Source: Gallibacterium melopsittaci
GTDB taxonomy: Bacteria; Pseudomonadota; Gammaproteobacteria; Enterobacterales; Pasteurellaceae
Length of the DNA stretch: 64,000 nt
Reading direction: 5' to 3'
NCBI RefSeq assembly: GCF_042433085.1
Contig: NZ_JBHLWA010000024.1
Coordinates: 1-64,000, forward strand
Made by a program: the position numbers and the translations under genes. This document shows, in pieces, positions 16,794 through 25,920 of the stretch. Numbering within the stretch: the stretch's first letter is position 1; each line of letters opens with the position of its first letter. The notes under the pieces were generated by a model. The model was not told where the DNA came from, ran no database searches, and saw only the letters and a list, made by a program, of their open reading frames with translations.

Positions 16794-18116
16794 ATGATAC
16801 AGAAAGATTTAAACATAAATTCGCCATTAGGGGAGTGGTTAAGCTATTTAGAACATTTACATAGCAAAAATATTGATATGGGGTTAACACGCATTAAGCA
16901 AGTTGCCCAACAATTAGACTTATTACATCCTAGTGCGTTTGTGATTACGGTAGCAGGAACAAATGGTAAAGGGACAACCTGCCGATTATTAGAAACTATC
17001 CTACTTAATGCAGGCTATCGTGTTGGCGTGTATTCCTCACCGCATATTTTACGTTATAACGAACGTGTGCGAATTCAAGGACAAGAACTTGATGATCAGC
17101 AACATACTTTGGCATTTGCCACGATTGAGCAACAACGTACCCAATCATTAACTTATTTTGAATTTAGTACCTTAGCGGCACTTTGGCTATTTCAACAGGC
17201 ACAATTAGATGTGATTATTCTTGAAGTTGGCTTAGGTGGACGCCTTGATGCAACAAATATTATTGATACTGATTTAGCGATTATTACTTCGATTGATATT
17301 GATCATGTAGCATTCCTTGGTGATACCCGAGAAAAGATTGGTTTCGAGAAAGCAGGTATTTGTCGCAAAAATACACCGCTGGTGGTGGGCGAACCGGATT
17401 GTCCAGAATCGATCAAACAACACGCACAGGGATTAGGTTGTCCAACATTGTACCGAGGGAAAGATTTTAACTATCAGCTAAATCAAGATCGTTGGCATTG
17501 GCAATCTCACCAGCAAAGTTGGCAGGATTTACCGCTTTGTCATATTCCACTACAAAATGCCGCTACTGCATTAGCTGCATTGCAATTTTTACCCTTTAAT
17601 ATTGAAGAACAGATAATTCGACAAAGTTTGGCAACAGTAGAATTAGCAGGACGTTTTCAATTTTTGAATACTGTACAACGTGAGCAGTTAGCTAAACGTT
17701 TTGGTTTGGATAAACAACAAATGCCACAAATTGTGCTAGATGTTGGACATAATCCACACGCAACACGTTATTTAGCTTCTCAGTTACAACAGCAAAAAGA
17801 GAATTACAGCAAAATTTATGCGGTATGTGGTGTATTACAAGATAAAGATGCAGAAGGGGTCTTATTTCCACTGCTACCTCTTATTGCAGATTGGATTTGT
17901 ATTCCATTAGCGGGAGAACGAGGCCAATCAGCAGAACAACTACAAAGTAAGCTAAATGTGATAGCCGAGAAAAATAACCAAGTTGTGAGTTCTATTGCAG
18001 CAGCATCAATGTTACAAGGTGTGGAATATGCGTTAAGTCAGACTGGAAAAACAGACTTAATTTTGTTATTTGGTTCATTCCATACCGTAGCAGATTTTTT
18101 GCTGTTGTTGGAATAA
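16794..18116 (+). CDS. folC: Bifunctional folylpolyglutamate/dihydrofolate synthase
   Basis: FolC is a Mur-ligase-family enzyme that adds glutamate to dihydropteroate and to folates. P-loop GTNGKGTT at residues 55-62, the SSPHILRYNERVRI folate-site segment and EVGLGGRLDATNI are diagnostic. The 440 residues are normal. It starts alone downstream of the divergent transporter; its terminator lies at 18131. Confidence 0.95.
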   Translation: MIQKDLNINSPLGEWLSYLEHLHSKNIDMGLTRIKQVAQQLDLLHPSAFVITVAGTNGKGTTCRLLETILLNAGYRVGVYSSPHILRYNERVRIQGQELDDQQHTLAFATIEQQRTQSLTYFEFSTLAALWLFQQAQLDVIILEVGLGGRLDATNIIDTDLAIITSIDIDHVAFLGDTREKIGFEKAGICRKNTPLVVGEPDCPESIKQHAQGLGCPTLYRGKDFNYQLNQDRWHWQSHQQSWQDLPLCHIPLQNAATALAALQFLPFNIEEQIIRQSLATVELAGRFQFLNTVQREQLAKRFGLDKQQMPQIVLDVGHNPHATRYLASQLQQQKENYSKIYAVCGVLQDKDAEGVLFPLLPLIADWICIPLAGERGQSAEQLQSKLNVIAEKNNQVVSSIAAASMLQGVEYALSQTGKTDLILLFGSFHTVADFLLLLE

Positions 18117-18130
18117 GCTAGTAAGAAAAG

Positions 18131-18155
18131 AACCCTGCTATATAGCAGGGTTTTT
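18131..18155. terminator. Bidirectional terminator folC / prs
   Basis: AACCCTGCTATATAGCAGGGTT is a fully palindromic stem followed by a T-tract on the + side. It lies between convergent folC and prs. Confidence 0.9.
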
Positions 18156-18163
18156 ACAAGGTA

Positions 18164-19111
18164 TTAATTAAACATTGCAGAAATAGATTCTTCATTACTG
18201 ATACGACGGATGGCTTCTGCCAACATACCAGATAATGTTAAGACTCTTACTTTGTTTAAGGCAATGATTTCTGGACGAAGAGGGATCGTATCTGTTACTA
18301 CAATTTCATCTAATGCTGGACTTGCAATATTTTTCGCAGCAGAACCAGAGAATACCGCATGAGTTGCATAAGCAAATACACGTTTTGCACCACGTTCTTT
18401 TAAGGCTTCTGCAGCTTTGCATAATGTACCGCCAGTATCGATCATATCATCAACTAAGATACAATCACGACCAGCTACATCACCAATAATATGCATTACT
18501 TGAGCAACATTTGCACGAGGACGGCGTTTATCAATAATCGCCATATCGGTATCATTTAATAATTTAGCAACCGCTCTCGCACGCACCACACCGCCAATAT
18601 CTGGAGAAACAACGATAGGATTTTCTAAATCTTGTTTTTTCAAAATGTCATCAATTAAAACTGGTGAACCGAAAACGTTATCTACTGGAACATCAAAGAA
18701 CCCTTGAATTTGTTCAGCGTGTAAATCACAGGTTAATACGCGGTCAACACCAACATTAGAGAGAATATCTGCAACAACTTTTGCTGTAATTGGCACACGA
18801 GCAGAACGTACACGACGATCTTGGCGAGCATAACCAAAATAAGGAACTACCGCAGTAATACGACCAGCAGAAGCACGACGTAAAGCATCGATCATTACGA
18901 CTAATTCCATAAGATTGTCGTTGGTTGGGGCACAAGTGGATTGCACGATAAAGACATCGGAACCACGTACATTTTCATTGATTTGAACTTGAATTTCGCC
19001 ATCGCTAAAACGACCAACGATTGCATCACTAAGAGAAGTATAAAGACGTTCAGAAATTTTCTTTGCTAGTTCTGGTGTTGCGTTACCAGCAAACAGCTTA
19101 ATGTCAGGCAT
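18164..19111 (-). CDS. prs: Ribose-phosphate pyrophosphokinase
   Basis: Prs makes PRPP from ribose 5-phosphate and ATP for purine, pyrimidine, NAD and histidine synthesis. The ATP-site segment YARQDRRVRSARVPITAK, the allosteric/active-site loops and the PRPP-binding DCILVDDMIDTGGTL are all intact. The 315 residues are standard. It is last in the lolB-ispE-prs set, 49 bases after ispE, so probably read in part from the upstream promoter. This order matches H. influenzae as I recall it. Confidence 0.97.
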   Translation of the reverse strand: MPDIKLFAGNATPELAKKISERLYTSLSDAIVGRFSDGEIQVQINENVRGSDVFIVQSTCAPTNDNLMELVVMIDALRRASAGRITAVVPYFGYARQDRRVRSARVPITAKVVADILSNVGVDRVLTCDLHAEQIQGFFDVPVDNVFGSPVLIDDILKKQDLENPIVVSPDIGGVVRARAVAKLLNDTDMAIIDKRRPRANVAQVMHIIGDVAGRDCILVDDMIDTGGTLCKAAEALKERGAKRVFAYATHAVFSGSAAKNIASPALDEIVVTDTIPLRPEIIALNKVRVLTLSGMLAEAIRRISNEESISAMFN

Positions 19112-19160
19112 TGTAAACCTCGGTATTGGTGATTAAATATTCAGATTGTAAAACAATCCA

Positions 19161-20039
19161 CTAAAGTGTTTTCTGTATTTCTTTAAGGGCAAGATATAAA
19201 GGCGATTCATTTACCCCTTTAGCAACAAACCCTGTTAAGTTAGCTGGGCGTTGTTGAAATACGGTTAAGGCACGATCTTGCGAATCAAACTCGGCAAAAA
19301 TGCACGCACCTGTCCCTGTTAAACGGGTCGGTGCATATTGTACCAACCACTGAATAGCTTGTTCAACCTCAGGATAGTGATCTCGCACAACTTTTTCGCA
19401 ATCGTTTGTATAAACAGAAGAAAGTAAAACCTCCAAAGATCGTTTTGGCGTTGTTCTAGGTAGGTTTGGATCTCGAAAGATTTTCGCAGTAGAGATGGAA
19501 ACATCTGGTTTTAAAACCACAAAATATTTTTCTGTTGGATGACAATAGCTAATTTTTTCACCAACGCCCTCAGCAAAAGCGGCTTTACCATGGATAAAAA
19601 TTGGTACATCTGCACCTAACTGTAAGCCAAGAGTAGCTAATTGCTCAATAGAAAGATTGGTTTGCCATAAAAAATTTAAGGCGACTAATGTGGTTGCGGC
19701 ATCGGATGATCCACCACCAACACCTCCGCCCATAGGTAAATGCTTTTCTAAACGGAGAGTAGCACCTAATTTACATTGTGTGGTTTGTTGTAATAATTTA
19801 GCCGCCCGATAGATAAGATTATCTTTCAGTGCAACGCCAGCTAATTGATCTAGCAAGACAATTTCACCAGTTGGATTAATGCTAACAGTTAACCAATCGC
19901 CATAATCTAGAAATTGAAATAAGGTTTGTAATTCGTGATAGCCATCAGGACGACGTTGATTAATATATAAGAAAAGATTTAATTTTGCAGGGCAAGGAAA
20001 ACTAAATTCCTTGCCAAATCGAGAAGTGATATCTGTCAT
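19161..20039 (-). CDS. ispE: 4-diphosphocytidyl-2-C-methyl-D-erythritol kinase
   Basis: IspE phosphorylates CDP-methylerythritol in the non-mevalonate isoprenoid pathway. GHMP-kinase motifs are visible: CPAKLNLFL near the N-terminus, the ATP loop PMGGGVGGGSSDAAT in the middle, and TGTGACIFAEF near the end. I start it at the ATG at 20039, whose first base is shared with the lolB stop (TAATG), giving 292 residues. A GTG four codons earlier is also in frame. Confidence 0.95.
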   Translation of the reverse strand: MTDITSRFGKEFSFPCPAKLNLFLYINQRRPDGYHELQTLFQFLDYGDWLTVSINPTGEIVLLDQLAGVALKDNLIYRAAKLLQQTTQCKLGATLRLEKHLPMGGGVGGGSSDAATTLVALNFLWQTNLSIEQLATLGLQLGADVPIFIHGKAAFAEGVGEKISYCHPTEKYFVVLKPDVSISTAKIFRDPNLPRTTPKRSLEVLLSSVYTNDCEKVVRDHYPEVEQAIQWLVQYAPTRLTGTGACIFAEFDSQDRALTVFQQRPANLTGFVAKGVNESPLYLALKEIQKTL

Positions 20040-20668
20040 TAAAATTTCCACGTTTTAATTTGAATTTTTAATTTTTTATCAGGCCCACTAATTAACAAAT
20101 TTTCAGGCAATTTGGGTGATAGACTTTGATTATAATTCATATATTGTGCTTGCCAATTCTCACCTTGCCATTGGTAAGTAAAATGACTAAGTAAGCCTTG
20201 TTGATTGATCACATAGTTTTGTGTTCCACCAGGTAAGCCTTTAATCCAATTTGGAAATTCTTCCACAGGGAAATCAAAACCAATTACATCTTGTAATAAT
20301 TGGTGAATATCTTTGTCAGCGTAGTAATTCCCTTTGTTATCAAAAATCACCGTATTATTTGCTGTTTTTTCAATCGCTAATGTACTGCGACTAAGTAAGG
20401 AAGAGAAAAATAGACGGTAATGTTGTTCACCAAGATATTGCCAATTAAATGAGGATGAAAAACGTTTATTGTTGCCAATATAGCCTAATTGACCGTCTGC
20501 CGCATAGTGATTGATAGCATTTACTGCTTGTTGATGTTGCTGCCAGACAGGACTGGAATGCGGTAGTGTAACTTCTGGTGCAGTAAATTGCTCATTTGTT
20601 GCACAACCAACAAATAATAACGTTAACCCTGAAATTAGTGCAAGGCGTAAAGTTGTTTGATTAATCAC
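20039..20668 (-). CDS. lolB: Outer-membrane lipoprotein LolB
   Basis: LolB receives lipoproteins from the LolA chaperone and inserts them into the outer membrane, completing the pathway that starts with LolCDE (encoded at 30787-33924). The signal peptide has lipobox LFVGC with the acylated Cys22. The rest fits LolB (YIGNNKRFSSSFNWQY; QNYVINQQGLLSHFTYQW). It begins with GTG. Its stop overlaps the ispE start by one base, indicating translational coupling. Confidence 0.93.
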   Translation of the reverse strand: MINQTTLRLALISGLTLLFVGCATNEQFTAPEVTLPHSSPVWQQHQQAVNAINHYAADGQLGYIGNNKRFSSSFNWQYLGEQHYRLFFSSLLSRSTLAIEKTANNTVIFDNKGNYYADKDIHQLLQDVIGFDFPVEEFPNWIKGLPGGTQNYVINQQGLLSHFTYQWQGENWQAQYMNYNQSLSPKLPENLLISGPDKKLKIQIKTWKF

Positions 20669-20734
20669 GATAGGTTCCCAACTGAGTAAGAAAGAGGTTC
20701 TATTCTAAAGGATATTGCATTGCTTGCAAGATAG

Positions 20735-20766
20735 AAAAAAGCCTCTATGGATTGTTGTAGAGGCTT
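20735..20766 (-). terminator. grpE terminator
   Basis: On the minus strand AAGCCTCTA and TAGAGGCTT enclose a 10-base loop followed by TTTTTTC, just past the grpE stop. Confidence 0.85.
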
Positions 20767-20788
20767 GAATAACGAGAACAAATTTATA

Positions 20789-21379
20789 TTATGCCGCAAT
20801 CATCACCATTGCAGGGCGAATAACACGACCATTTAATAAATAGCCTTTTTGTAATACTGTGGTGATTTGATTGGTGGTAAAACCTTCTGCTGGTTGCATT
20901 GAAATAGCTTGATGTAAGTCTGGGTTAAAAGTTTCACCAACCACGCCAACAGGTTCAATACCAAATTTAGCAACGGTAGAAAGTAGGTCTTTTAAGGTAA
21001 GTTCTACGCCATCAAATAGTGCTTTCACACTTTCATCTTCAGAGGTATTTGGTGTAGAGGCTGCACGTTCTAAGTTGTCGATAACATTTAAAATCTCTTT
21101 AGCAAATTTTTCTAAACCAAATTTATGTGCTTTTTCAACATCCACTTCGGTACGACGGCGAATATTATCAATTTCTGCACGCGTTCTTAATAAAATATCT
21201 TGTTCTTTTTTAGCAGCTTCTTCTAATTGGCTTTCTAAGTCTTGGATTTTTGCGAGTGCTTCAGTTAATGGATCAATTTCTTCAGCAGTATTTTCTGGTT
21301 GAGGATTTTCAGTCGTTGTATCTTGTAATTCTTCGTTTGCCATTACTTTTTCTTCATTTGCTGTTTGTTGTTCAGACAT
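20789..21379 (-). CDS. grpE: Nucleotide exchange factor GrpE
   Basis: GrpE releases ADP from DnaK during chaperone cycling and acts as a thermosensor. The long N-terminal helix (LAKIQDLESQLEEAAKKEQD) and the conserved RTRAEIDNIRRRTEVDVEKA are followed by the C-terminal beta domain (FNPDLHQAISMQPAEG; LLNGRVIRPAMV). The ATG at 21379 follows TTGGAG, giving 196 residues. It stands alone; dnaK/dnaJ are not in the window. A likely heat-shock promoter lies at 21501-21530. Confidence 0.95.
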   Translation of the reverse strand: MSEQQTANEEKVMANEELQDTTTENPQPENTAEEIDPLTEALAKIQDLESQLEEAAKKEQDILLRTRAEIDNIRRRTEVDVEKAHKFGLEKFAKEILNVIDNLERAASTPNTSEDESVKALFDGVELTLKDLLSTVAKFGIEPVGVVGETFNPDLHQAISMQPAEGFTTNQITTVLQKGYLLNGRVIRPAMVMIAA

Positions 21380-21500
21380 AGTTTTCTCCAAAATCAAATA
21401 GATGCTTTAACATCGGCTAGTTTAACAAAAAAACACTATTGCCGCTAATTATTCACGTTCAGATAGTGATTAAGTCAAATTTATCGACAAAAGTTGTGCT

Positions 21501-21530
21501 AATATATGCCTCATTTGACGCAATTCAAGG
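21501..21530 (-). promoter_or_regulatory. Possible sigma-32 promoter of grpE
   Basis: On the minus strand CCTTGAA (-35) is separated by about 15 bases from GCATATAT, a partial match to CCCCATnT. The leader would be about 115 bases. Weaker than the hslVU promoter but in keeping with the gene. Confidence 0.4.
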
Positions 21531-21559
21531 ATTGAAACGGTATCAACTGGGTAATTGTT

Positions 21560-22480
21560 ATGCAAGAATTTAATACAAAGGAACATCGTCATTTATTGCA
21601 CCGTTCATTTAGAACAATTGGGGTGGTTGGACAACCACGCCATGACGATCGTTTGCAAATGCATCAAGATTTATTTATCTGGCTTCGTCATCGAGGTTAT
21701 CACGTTTTAGTTGAGCCAGAAGTGGGACAAGCACTCAAGTTAGATGCGCAACATATTGCAACGTTAGATGAAATCGGTGCCGCGGCGGAGCTTGTGATTG
21801 TGATTGGTGGTGATGGCAATATGCTAGGGAAAGCGAGAGTATTATCACGTTATAACACGGCATTGATTGGCATTAATCGAGGTAATCTAGGTTTTCTTAC
21901 GGATATTGATCCAGACCAAGTCTGTTCACAACTTTCAGCTTGTTTAGATCGAGGAGAATTTTTTGTTGAAGAGCGTTTTTTGTTAGATGTGAATGTGGTA
22001 CGTAATGGAGAAGTAATTGCAGCAAATCAGGCGATTAATGAAGTTGTTATCCACCCAGCAAAAATTGCACATATGATTGATTTCCAAGTTTATATCAATG
22101 ATAAATTCTGTTTTTCACAACGTTCAGATGGTCTAATTATTGCTACGCCAACAGGTTCAACAGCCTATTCTCTCTCTGCTGGGGGGCCCATTTTAACGCC
22201 ATTATTAAATGCAATTACCTTAGTGCCAATGTTTCCTCATACGCTTTCTTCACGTCCATTAGTCGTAGATGGCGATAGTAAGTTACATTTCCGCTTTGCA
22301 CAATATAATGTGCGACAACTCGAGGTGAGTTGTGATAGCCAAGTCAATATCCCGTTCTGTATTGATGATGTGATTGTGGTAAAGAAAAGTGATCTACGTA
22401 TGAAGTTATTGCATTTAGAAGATTACAATTATTACAACATCTTAAGTTCTAAATTAGGTTGGCTAAAAAAATTATTCTAA
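21560..22480 (+). CDS. nadK: NAD kinase
   Basis: NadK phosphorylates NAD to NADP. The catalytic/ATP motif IGGDGNMLGKAR starts at residue 82. The glycine-rich SDGLIIATPTGSTAYSLSAGG and the NEVVIHP segment are conserved. The 306 residues are normal. The ATG lacks a strong ribosome site. Divergent from grpE; grpE, nadK and recN are commonly clustered in gamma-proteobacteria. Confidence 0.96.
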   Translation: MQEFNTKEHRHLLHRSFRTIGVVGQPRHDDRLQMHQDLFIWLRHRGYHVLVEPEVGQALKLDAQHIATLDEIGAAAELVIVIGGDGNMLGKARVLSRYNTALIGINRGNLGFLTDIDPDQVCSQLSACLDRGEFFVEERFLLDVNVVRNGEVIAANQAINEVVIHPAKIAHMIDFQVYINDKFCFSQRSDGLIIATPTGSTAYSLSAGGPILTPLLNAITLVPMFPHTLSSRPLVVDGDSKLHFRFAQYNVRQLEVSCDSQVNIPFCIDDVIVVKKSDLRMKLLHLEDYNYYNILSSKLGWLKKLF

Positions 22481-22498
22481 ATTAGCAAAGAAATTCTT

Positions 22499-22540
22499 TA
22501 CTGTATAAAAAAACAGTATATACTGATATTTATACAGTAT
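22499..22540 (+). promoter_or_regulatory. LexA operator of recN (one strong, one weak box)
   Basis: TACTGTATAAAAAAACAGTA (22499-22518) has the exact CTG-N10-CAG core. A second element TACTGATATTTATACAGTA (22521-22539) has only nine bases between CTG and CAG, so it is imperfect. The operator ends 14 bases before the ATG of recN, a classical SOS gene with multiple LexA sites in E. coli. Confidence 0.9.
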
Positions 22541-22553
22541 TGGAGGGTTTCTT

Positions 22554-24230
22554 ATGCTTACTCAATTACAAATCAATAATTTTGCAATTGTTAATCGGCT
22601 TACGCTTGATTTTGCTTGTGGTCTGTCAGTGATTACTGGTGAAACGGGGGCTGGAAAATCTATTGCTTTAGATGCGTTAGAGGTCTGCTTAGGGCAACGA
22701 GCTGAGAGTAGTATGCTGCGTTCAGGTGAATCGAGAGCGGATGTTAGTGCTGTTTTTTCCCTCCAAGATAATCCAGCAGCACAGCAATGGTTAAAAGTCC
22801 ACGAGTTGGATGATGAAGATAATCCAGAGGAGTGCATTTTACGCCGTACTATTAATGCTGATGGACGTTCAAAAGGCTTTATTAATAATCAACCAGTTCC
22901 TGTAGCCCAATTACGAGAATTAGGGGATTTATTAGTACAAATTAGTGGGCAACATGCGTCACAGCGATTATTGAAACCAGAATATCAATTACAAATGCTT
23001 GATGCGTTTTGTCATAATCGGAATTTGTTACAACAACTATCGGAACAATATCACTACTGGAAAAAACAACAGCGTAATTTAGCGGAGTTTCGGCAACAAT
23101 GTGCGGAGAATGAGGCAAAGAAACAGTTGTTGCATTATCAAATTGAAGAGTTAAATGAGTTTGGTTTAAAACAAGGTGAGTTTGAAGAACTAGATAATAC
23201 ACAAAAACGTTTAGCAAATAGTGATTTATTGAATCGAGGATCACAAGCTGTATTACAACTACTTTCGGAAAATGAAACAGCCAATATTGAGAATTTATTA
23301 AATAAAGCAACTCACTATTTGGAAGAGTTGGTTGAAGCTGATGAGCAGTTTAATAATGCACAACAGTTGCTACAACAAGCACAAATTTATATCCAAGAAG
23401 CATTTTCAGAAGTGCAACATTTATCCTATCGCATTGAAGATGATCCTGAGTTATTGGTGCATACTGAAATTCGTATTAAACAAGCATTACAATTAGCTCA
23501 AAAACATCGGGTAGTTGTGACTGAATTAGCAACTCACCATCAACAATTAAAACAAGAATATGCTGAATTAACAGATTATATTGAGGGTGAAGATCATTTA
23601 ATTGAATTAGAACAACAAGCGTATCAAGAAGTATTACAGATTGCACAACAATTATCAGAACGTCGTCAACAAGGTGCAATTTTATTAGCGAAATCAGTTA
23701 CTCAACAGATTAAGCAGTTAGCAATGGAAAATGCTGAATTTGATATCCAATGTGTAGTAGATAGGGAAAAATTTACGGCAAATGGGTTTGACCAAGTGAA
23801 TTTTATGCTGATGAGTAATTTAGGTGAAACCGCACAACCATTACATAAAAATGCGTCTGGTGGAGAATTATCTCGTATTGCATTAGTGTTACAAACATTA
23901 ACTTCGGATAAGAGTGCTGTCCCTACTATTATTTTTGATGAAATTGATGTGGGGATTAGTGGAGCCACTGCAAGTGTTGTTGGTAAGCTATTACGTAATT
24001 TAGGAAATTCAGTACAAATTTTATGTATTACACATTTACCACAAGTAGCTTCACATGGACATCAACATTATAAAGTAGAGAAATTCTGCAAAGAGGGTAA
24101 GACAGAAACCAAAGTAATATTATTAAATAATGATGAACGAATTAAAGAAATTGGACGTTTATTAGGTGGAAGTCAAGTGACACAAACTTCATTAGCCAAT
24201 GCAGAAGAATTGCTAGCTTTAGCAAGTTAA
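22554..24230 (+). CDS. recN: DNA repair protein RecN
   Basis: RecN is an SMC-like ATPase recruited to double-strand breaks and induced by SOS. The N-terminal Walker A GETGAGKS lies at residues 29-36. A long coiled-coil middle (about 150-370) carries the Q/L/E-rich heptads. The C-terminal ABC signature ASGGELSRIAL and Walker B PTIIFDEIDVGISG follow. The 558 residues are normal. A strong GGAGG precedes the ATG. LexA control is visible directly upstream. Confidence 0.97.
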   Translation: MLTQLQINNFAIVNRLTLDFACGLSVITGETGAGKSIALDALEVCLGQRAESSMLRSGESRADVSAVFSLQDNPAAQQWLKVHELDDEDNPEECILRRTINADGRSKGFINNQPVPVAQLRELGDLLVQISGQHASQRLLKPEYQLQMLDAFCHNRNLLQQLSEQYHYWKKQQRNLAEFRQQCAENEAKKQLLHYQIEELNEFGLKQGEFEELDNTQKRLANSDLLNRGSQAVLQLLSENETANIENLLNKATHYLEELVEADEQFNNAQQLLQQAQIYIQEAFSEVQHLSYRIEDDPELLVHTEIRIKQALQLAQKHRVVVTELATHHQQLKQEYAELTDYIEGEDHLIELEQQAYQEVLQIAQQLSERRQQGAILLAKSVTQQIKQLAMENAEFDIQCVVDREKFTANGFDQVNFMLMSNLGETAQPLHKNASGGELSRIALVLQTLTSDKSAVPTIIFDEIDVGISGATASVVGKLLRNLGNSVQILCITHLPQVASHGHQHYKVEKFCKEGKTETKVILLNNDERIKEIGRLLGGSQVTQTSLANAEELLALAS

Positions 24231-24238
24231 CAAAAAAT

Positions 24239-24296
24239 AAACCACTTTTTGTCTTAATCCTTAGTTAGGTGAGTAATAGCAAAAAGTGGTTTCTTA
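24239..24296 (+). terminator. recN terminator
   Basis: AAACCACTTTTTG and CAAAAAGTGGTTT form a 13-bp stem with a long loop; a short pyrimidine tract follows. It may also serve tyrP, which ends convergently at 24343. Confidence 0.7.
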
Positions 24297-24342
24297 TTCT
24301 CGTTATTTATGACTAAATGCGAAAAATATCGATAGTAATAAA

Positions 24343-25554
24343 TTAAGAGCCTACAACAGGAGGTAAATAACCAGCTGAAATTAGGAATGGTGCATTCATA
24401 ATGAGTAATCCTAATAATAAGGCAATAAATAGACCAAGGTTACCGCCCATGACACGATAAGGTAAATCAGGATATTTTCTACGTAATACCCAAGCCATAC
24501 CAACTGGTAACACTAAACCGTAAAAAGTGAACATTTGTCCAGCATAAGTGAGTACAGCTAAAAAATCACGATAGAAAATAGCAAATAACAAGGTTGGTAC
24601 AAAAGTAAGCAAACTTAGGCTAATACGAGAAGCATTAATATTAATACGTTTTAAAAGATCATCTAAGCAATCAACTAATGCTAAAGAAACCCCTAAGAAT
24701 GAAGTAATTAAGGCCAATACGGAAAAAGTACGTACAAATGCACTAATAAAGTAGCTGCCGGTTGCTTGGTAAGTTGCATGAACAAGTCCATTTAATGTTG
24801 GATCGTTGCGGATAATCTGAATAAATTGAGATTGTTCAAATACACCGTGTGTTGCCATTTGCCATAGGATATATGCCACTAGAGGAATAGCAGTACCGCC
24901 AATAATCGCAATGCGTAAACGGCGAATATCACCATCTAAATAGTTATTAATACTTGGGATGACGACATGAAAACCGAAAGAAGTAAAAAATACGGGGCTA
25001 GCAGAGATAATCAAAAAATGATGTAACGGCATCGCACCAAGGTTTGCTAAGGTCACTTTAGGTAACATTAAGAAGAGTACAGAGCCAAAAGCAATTAATT
25101 TGGCAATAAATAATAGACGGGTAAAACCATCAACAGCCCCCGTTCCAATGGTAACGATAATGGCAAATAAGATCACAAATATAAGAATAGCTAAGGTGTT
25201 AGCGTGTTCTCCTGCGAAAGTTAAATAAGGTGTGAATAAATCACCACCACCAAGTGAATACACAGTTAAGATGGCATACATAAAGATGACCAAAGAGAGC
25301 GTAGCCAAGACCCGACCGATCATCCCAAAATGCTGTTCTGCTAAAGAGGCAATGCCTGCATCTCGGCGTTCTGCTTTTTGGTAAACCTCAACAAAAAGTA
25401 AAGCACTATACGAGAGTAGTACCCATAAAAGAAAAAGTAATAATAAGGTGGTAGTAAATCCCATTTCGGCAGAGGTTAATGGCATCGCTAACATACCCGC
25501 TCCAATTGTAGTTCCTGCGACAATTAAAGAACTACCTAAAGTTTTGTTTTTCAT
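24343..25554 (-). CDS. tyrP: TyrP/Mtr-type aromatic amino acid permease
   Basis: This is a proton-coupled tyrosine (or tryptophan) importer of the AAAP/HAAAP family with about 11 helices. The start MKNKTLGSSLIVAGTTIGAG matches TyrP closely. SPVFFTSFGFHVVIPSINNY and LVAYILWQMATHG are further family segments. The 403 residues equal E. coli TyrP. The TyrR box upstream supports tyrosine-linked control and favours TyrP over Mtr. Confidence 0.9.
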   Translation of the reverse strand: MKNKTLGSSLIVAGTTIGAGMLAMPLTSAEMGFTTTLLLLFLLWVLLSYSALLFVEVYQKAERRDAGIASLAEQHFGMIGRVLATLSLVIFMYAILTVYSLGGGDLFTPYLTFAGEHANTLAILIFVILFAIIVTIGTGAVDGFTRLLFIAKLIAFGSVLFLMLPKVTLANLGAMPLHHFLIISASPVFFTSFGFHVVIPSINNYLDGDIRRLRIAIIGGTAIPLVAYILWQMATHGVFEQSQFIQIIRNDPTLNGLVHATYQATGSYFISAFVRTFSVLALITSFLGVSLALVDCLDDLLKRININASRISLSLLTFVPTLLFAIFYRDFLAVLTYAGQMFTFYGLVLPVGMAWVLRRKYPDLPYRVMGGNLGLFIALLLGLLIMNAPFLISAGYLPPVVGS

Positions 25555-25611
25555 TATAAATATCTCGCTGATTGTGAATGACGGGCAGATTCTATAGAAA
25601 AAGGTTTACAA

Positions 25612-25629
25612 TGTAATCTATTTTTTACA
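25612..25629 (-). promoter_or_regulatory. TyrR box upstream of tyrP
   Basis: Read on the minus strand the site is TGTAAA-N6-ATTACA, one change from the consensus TGTAAA-N6-TTTACA, 58 bases before the tyrP ATG. A weaker half-matching box (TATAGA-N6-TTTACA on the + strand) abuts it at 25593-25610, resembling the strong/weak pair at E. coli tyrP. The rest of the gap 25555-25920 shows no gene; a minus-strand frame of 84 codons there looks spurious. Confidence 0.75.
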
Positions 25630-25920
25630 GTTTATTAGTTCATTAGCGTTAATAGCTTATTTTTTAGACGTTACAATGAGAGTTACATCACAAAATAGAA
25701 AAAATAGTTGTGCAATAAAGGACTTAATAACAAGTAGCCAATGAGATATTGGTAATAATTTTAGAGAAAATAAAACTTTTTGATTTACGCTATGAATAGA
25801 AAACCTTACCTCAATCAGAAAATAAATGTTGGTAGTGGCTTTTTCCTTGAAGTGATTTTCGCTAGAATAAGCGGATTTTTGACTAAAGCATAATATTGGC
25901 AATAACAACAAAGGTGAATG

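Noticed and set aside
25661..25668. Single MetJ-like octamer AGACGTTA
   Set aside because: MetJ needs at least two adjacent boxes, and no methionine gene is next to it.
25657..25911. Minus-strand frame of 84 codons between tyrP and prfA
   Set aside because: No family likeness and no ribosome site seen; it covers the promoter region of prfA and the codon pattern is unlike the neighbours.
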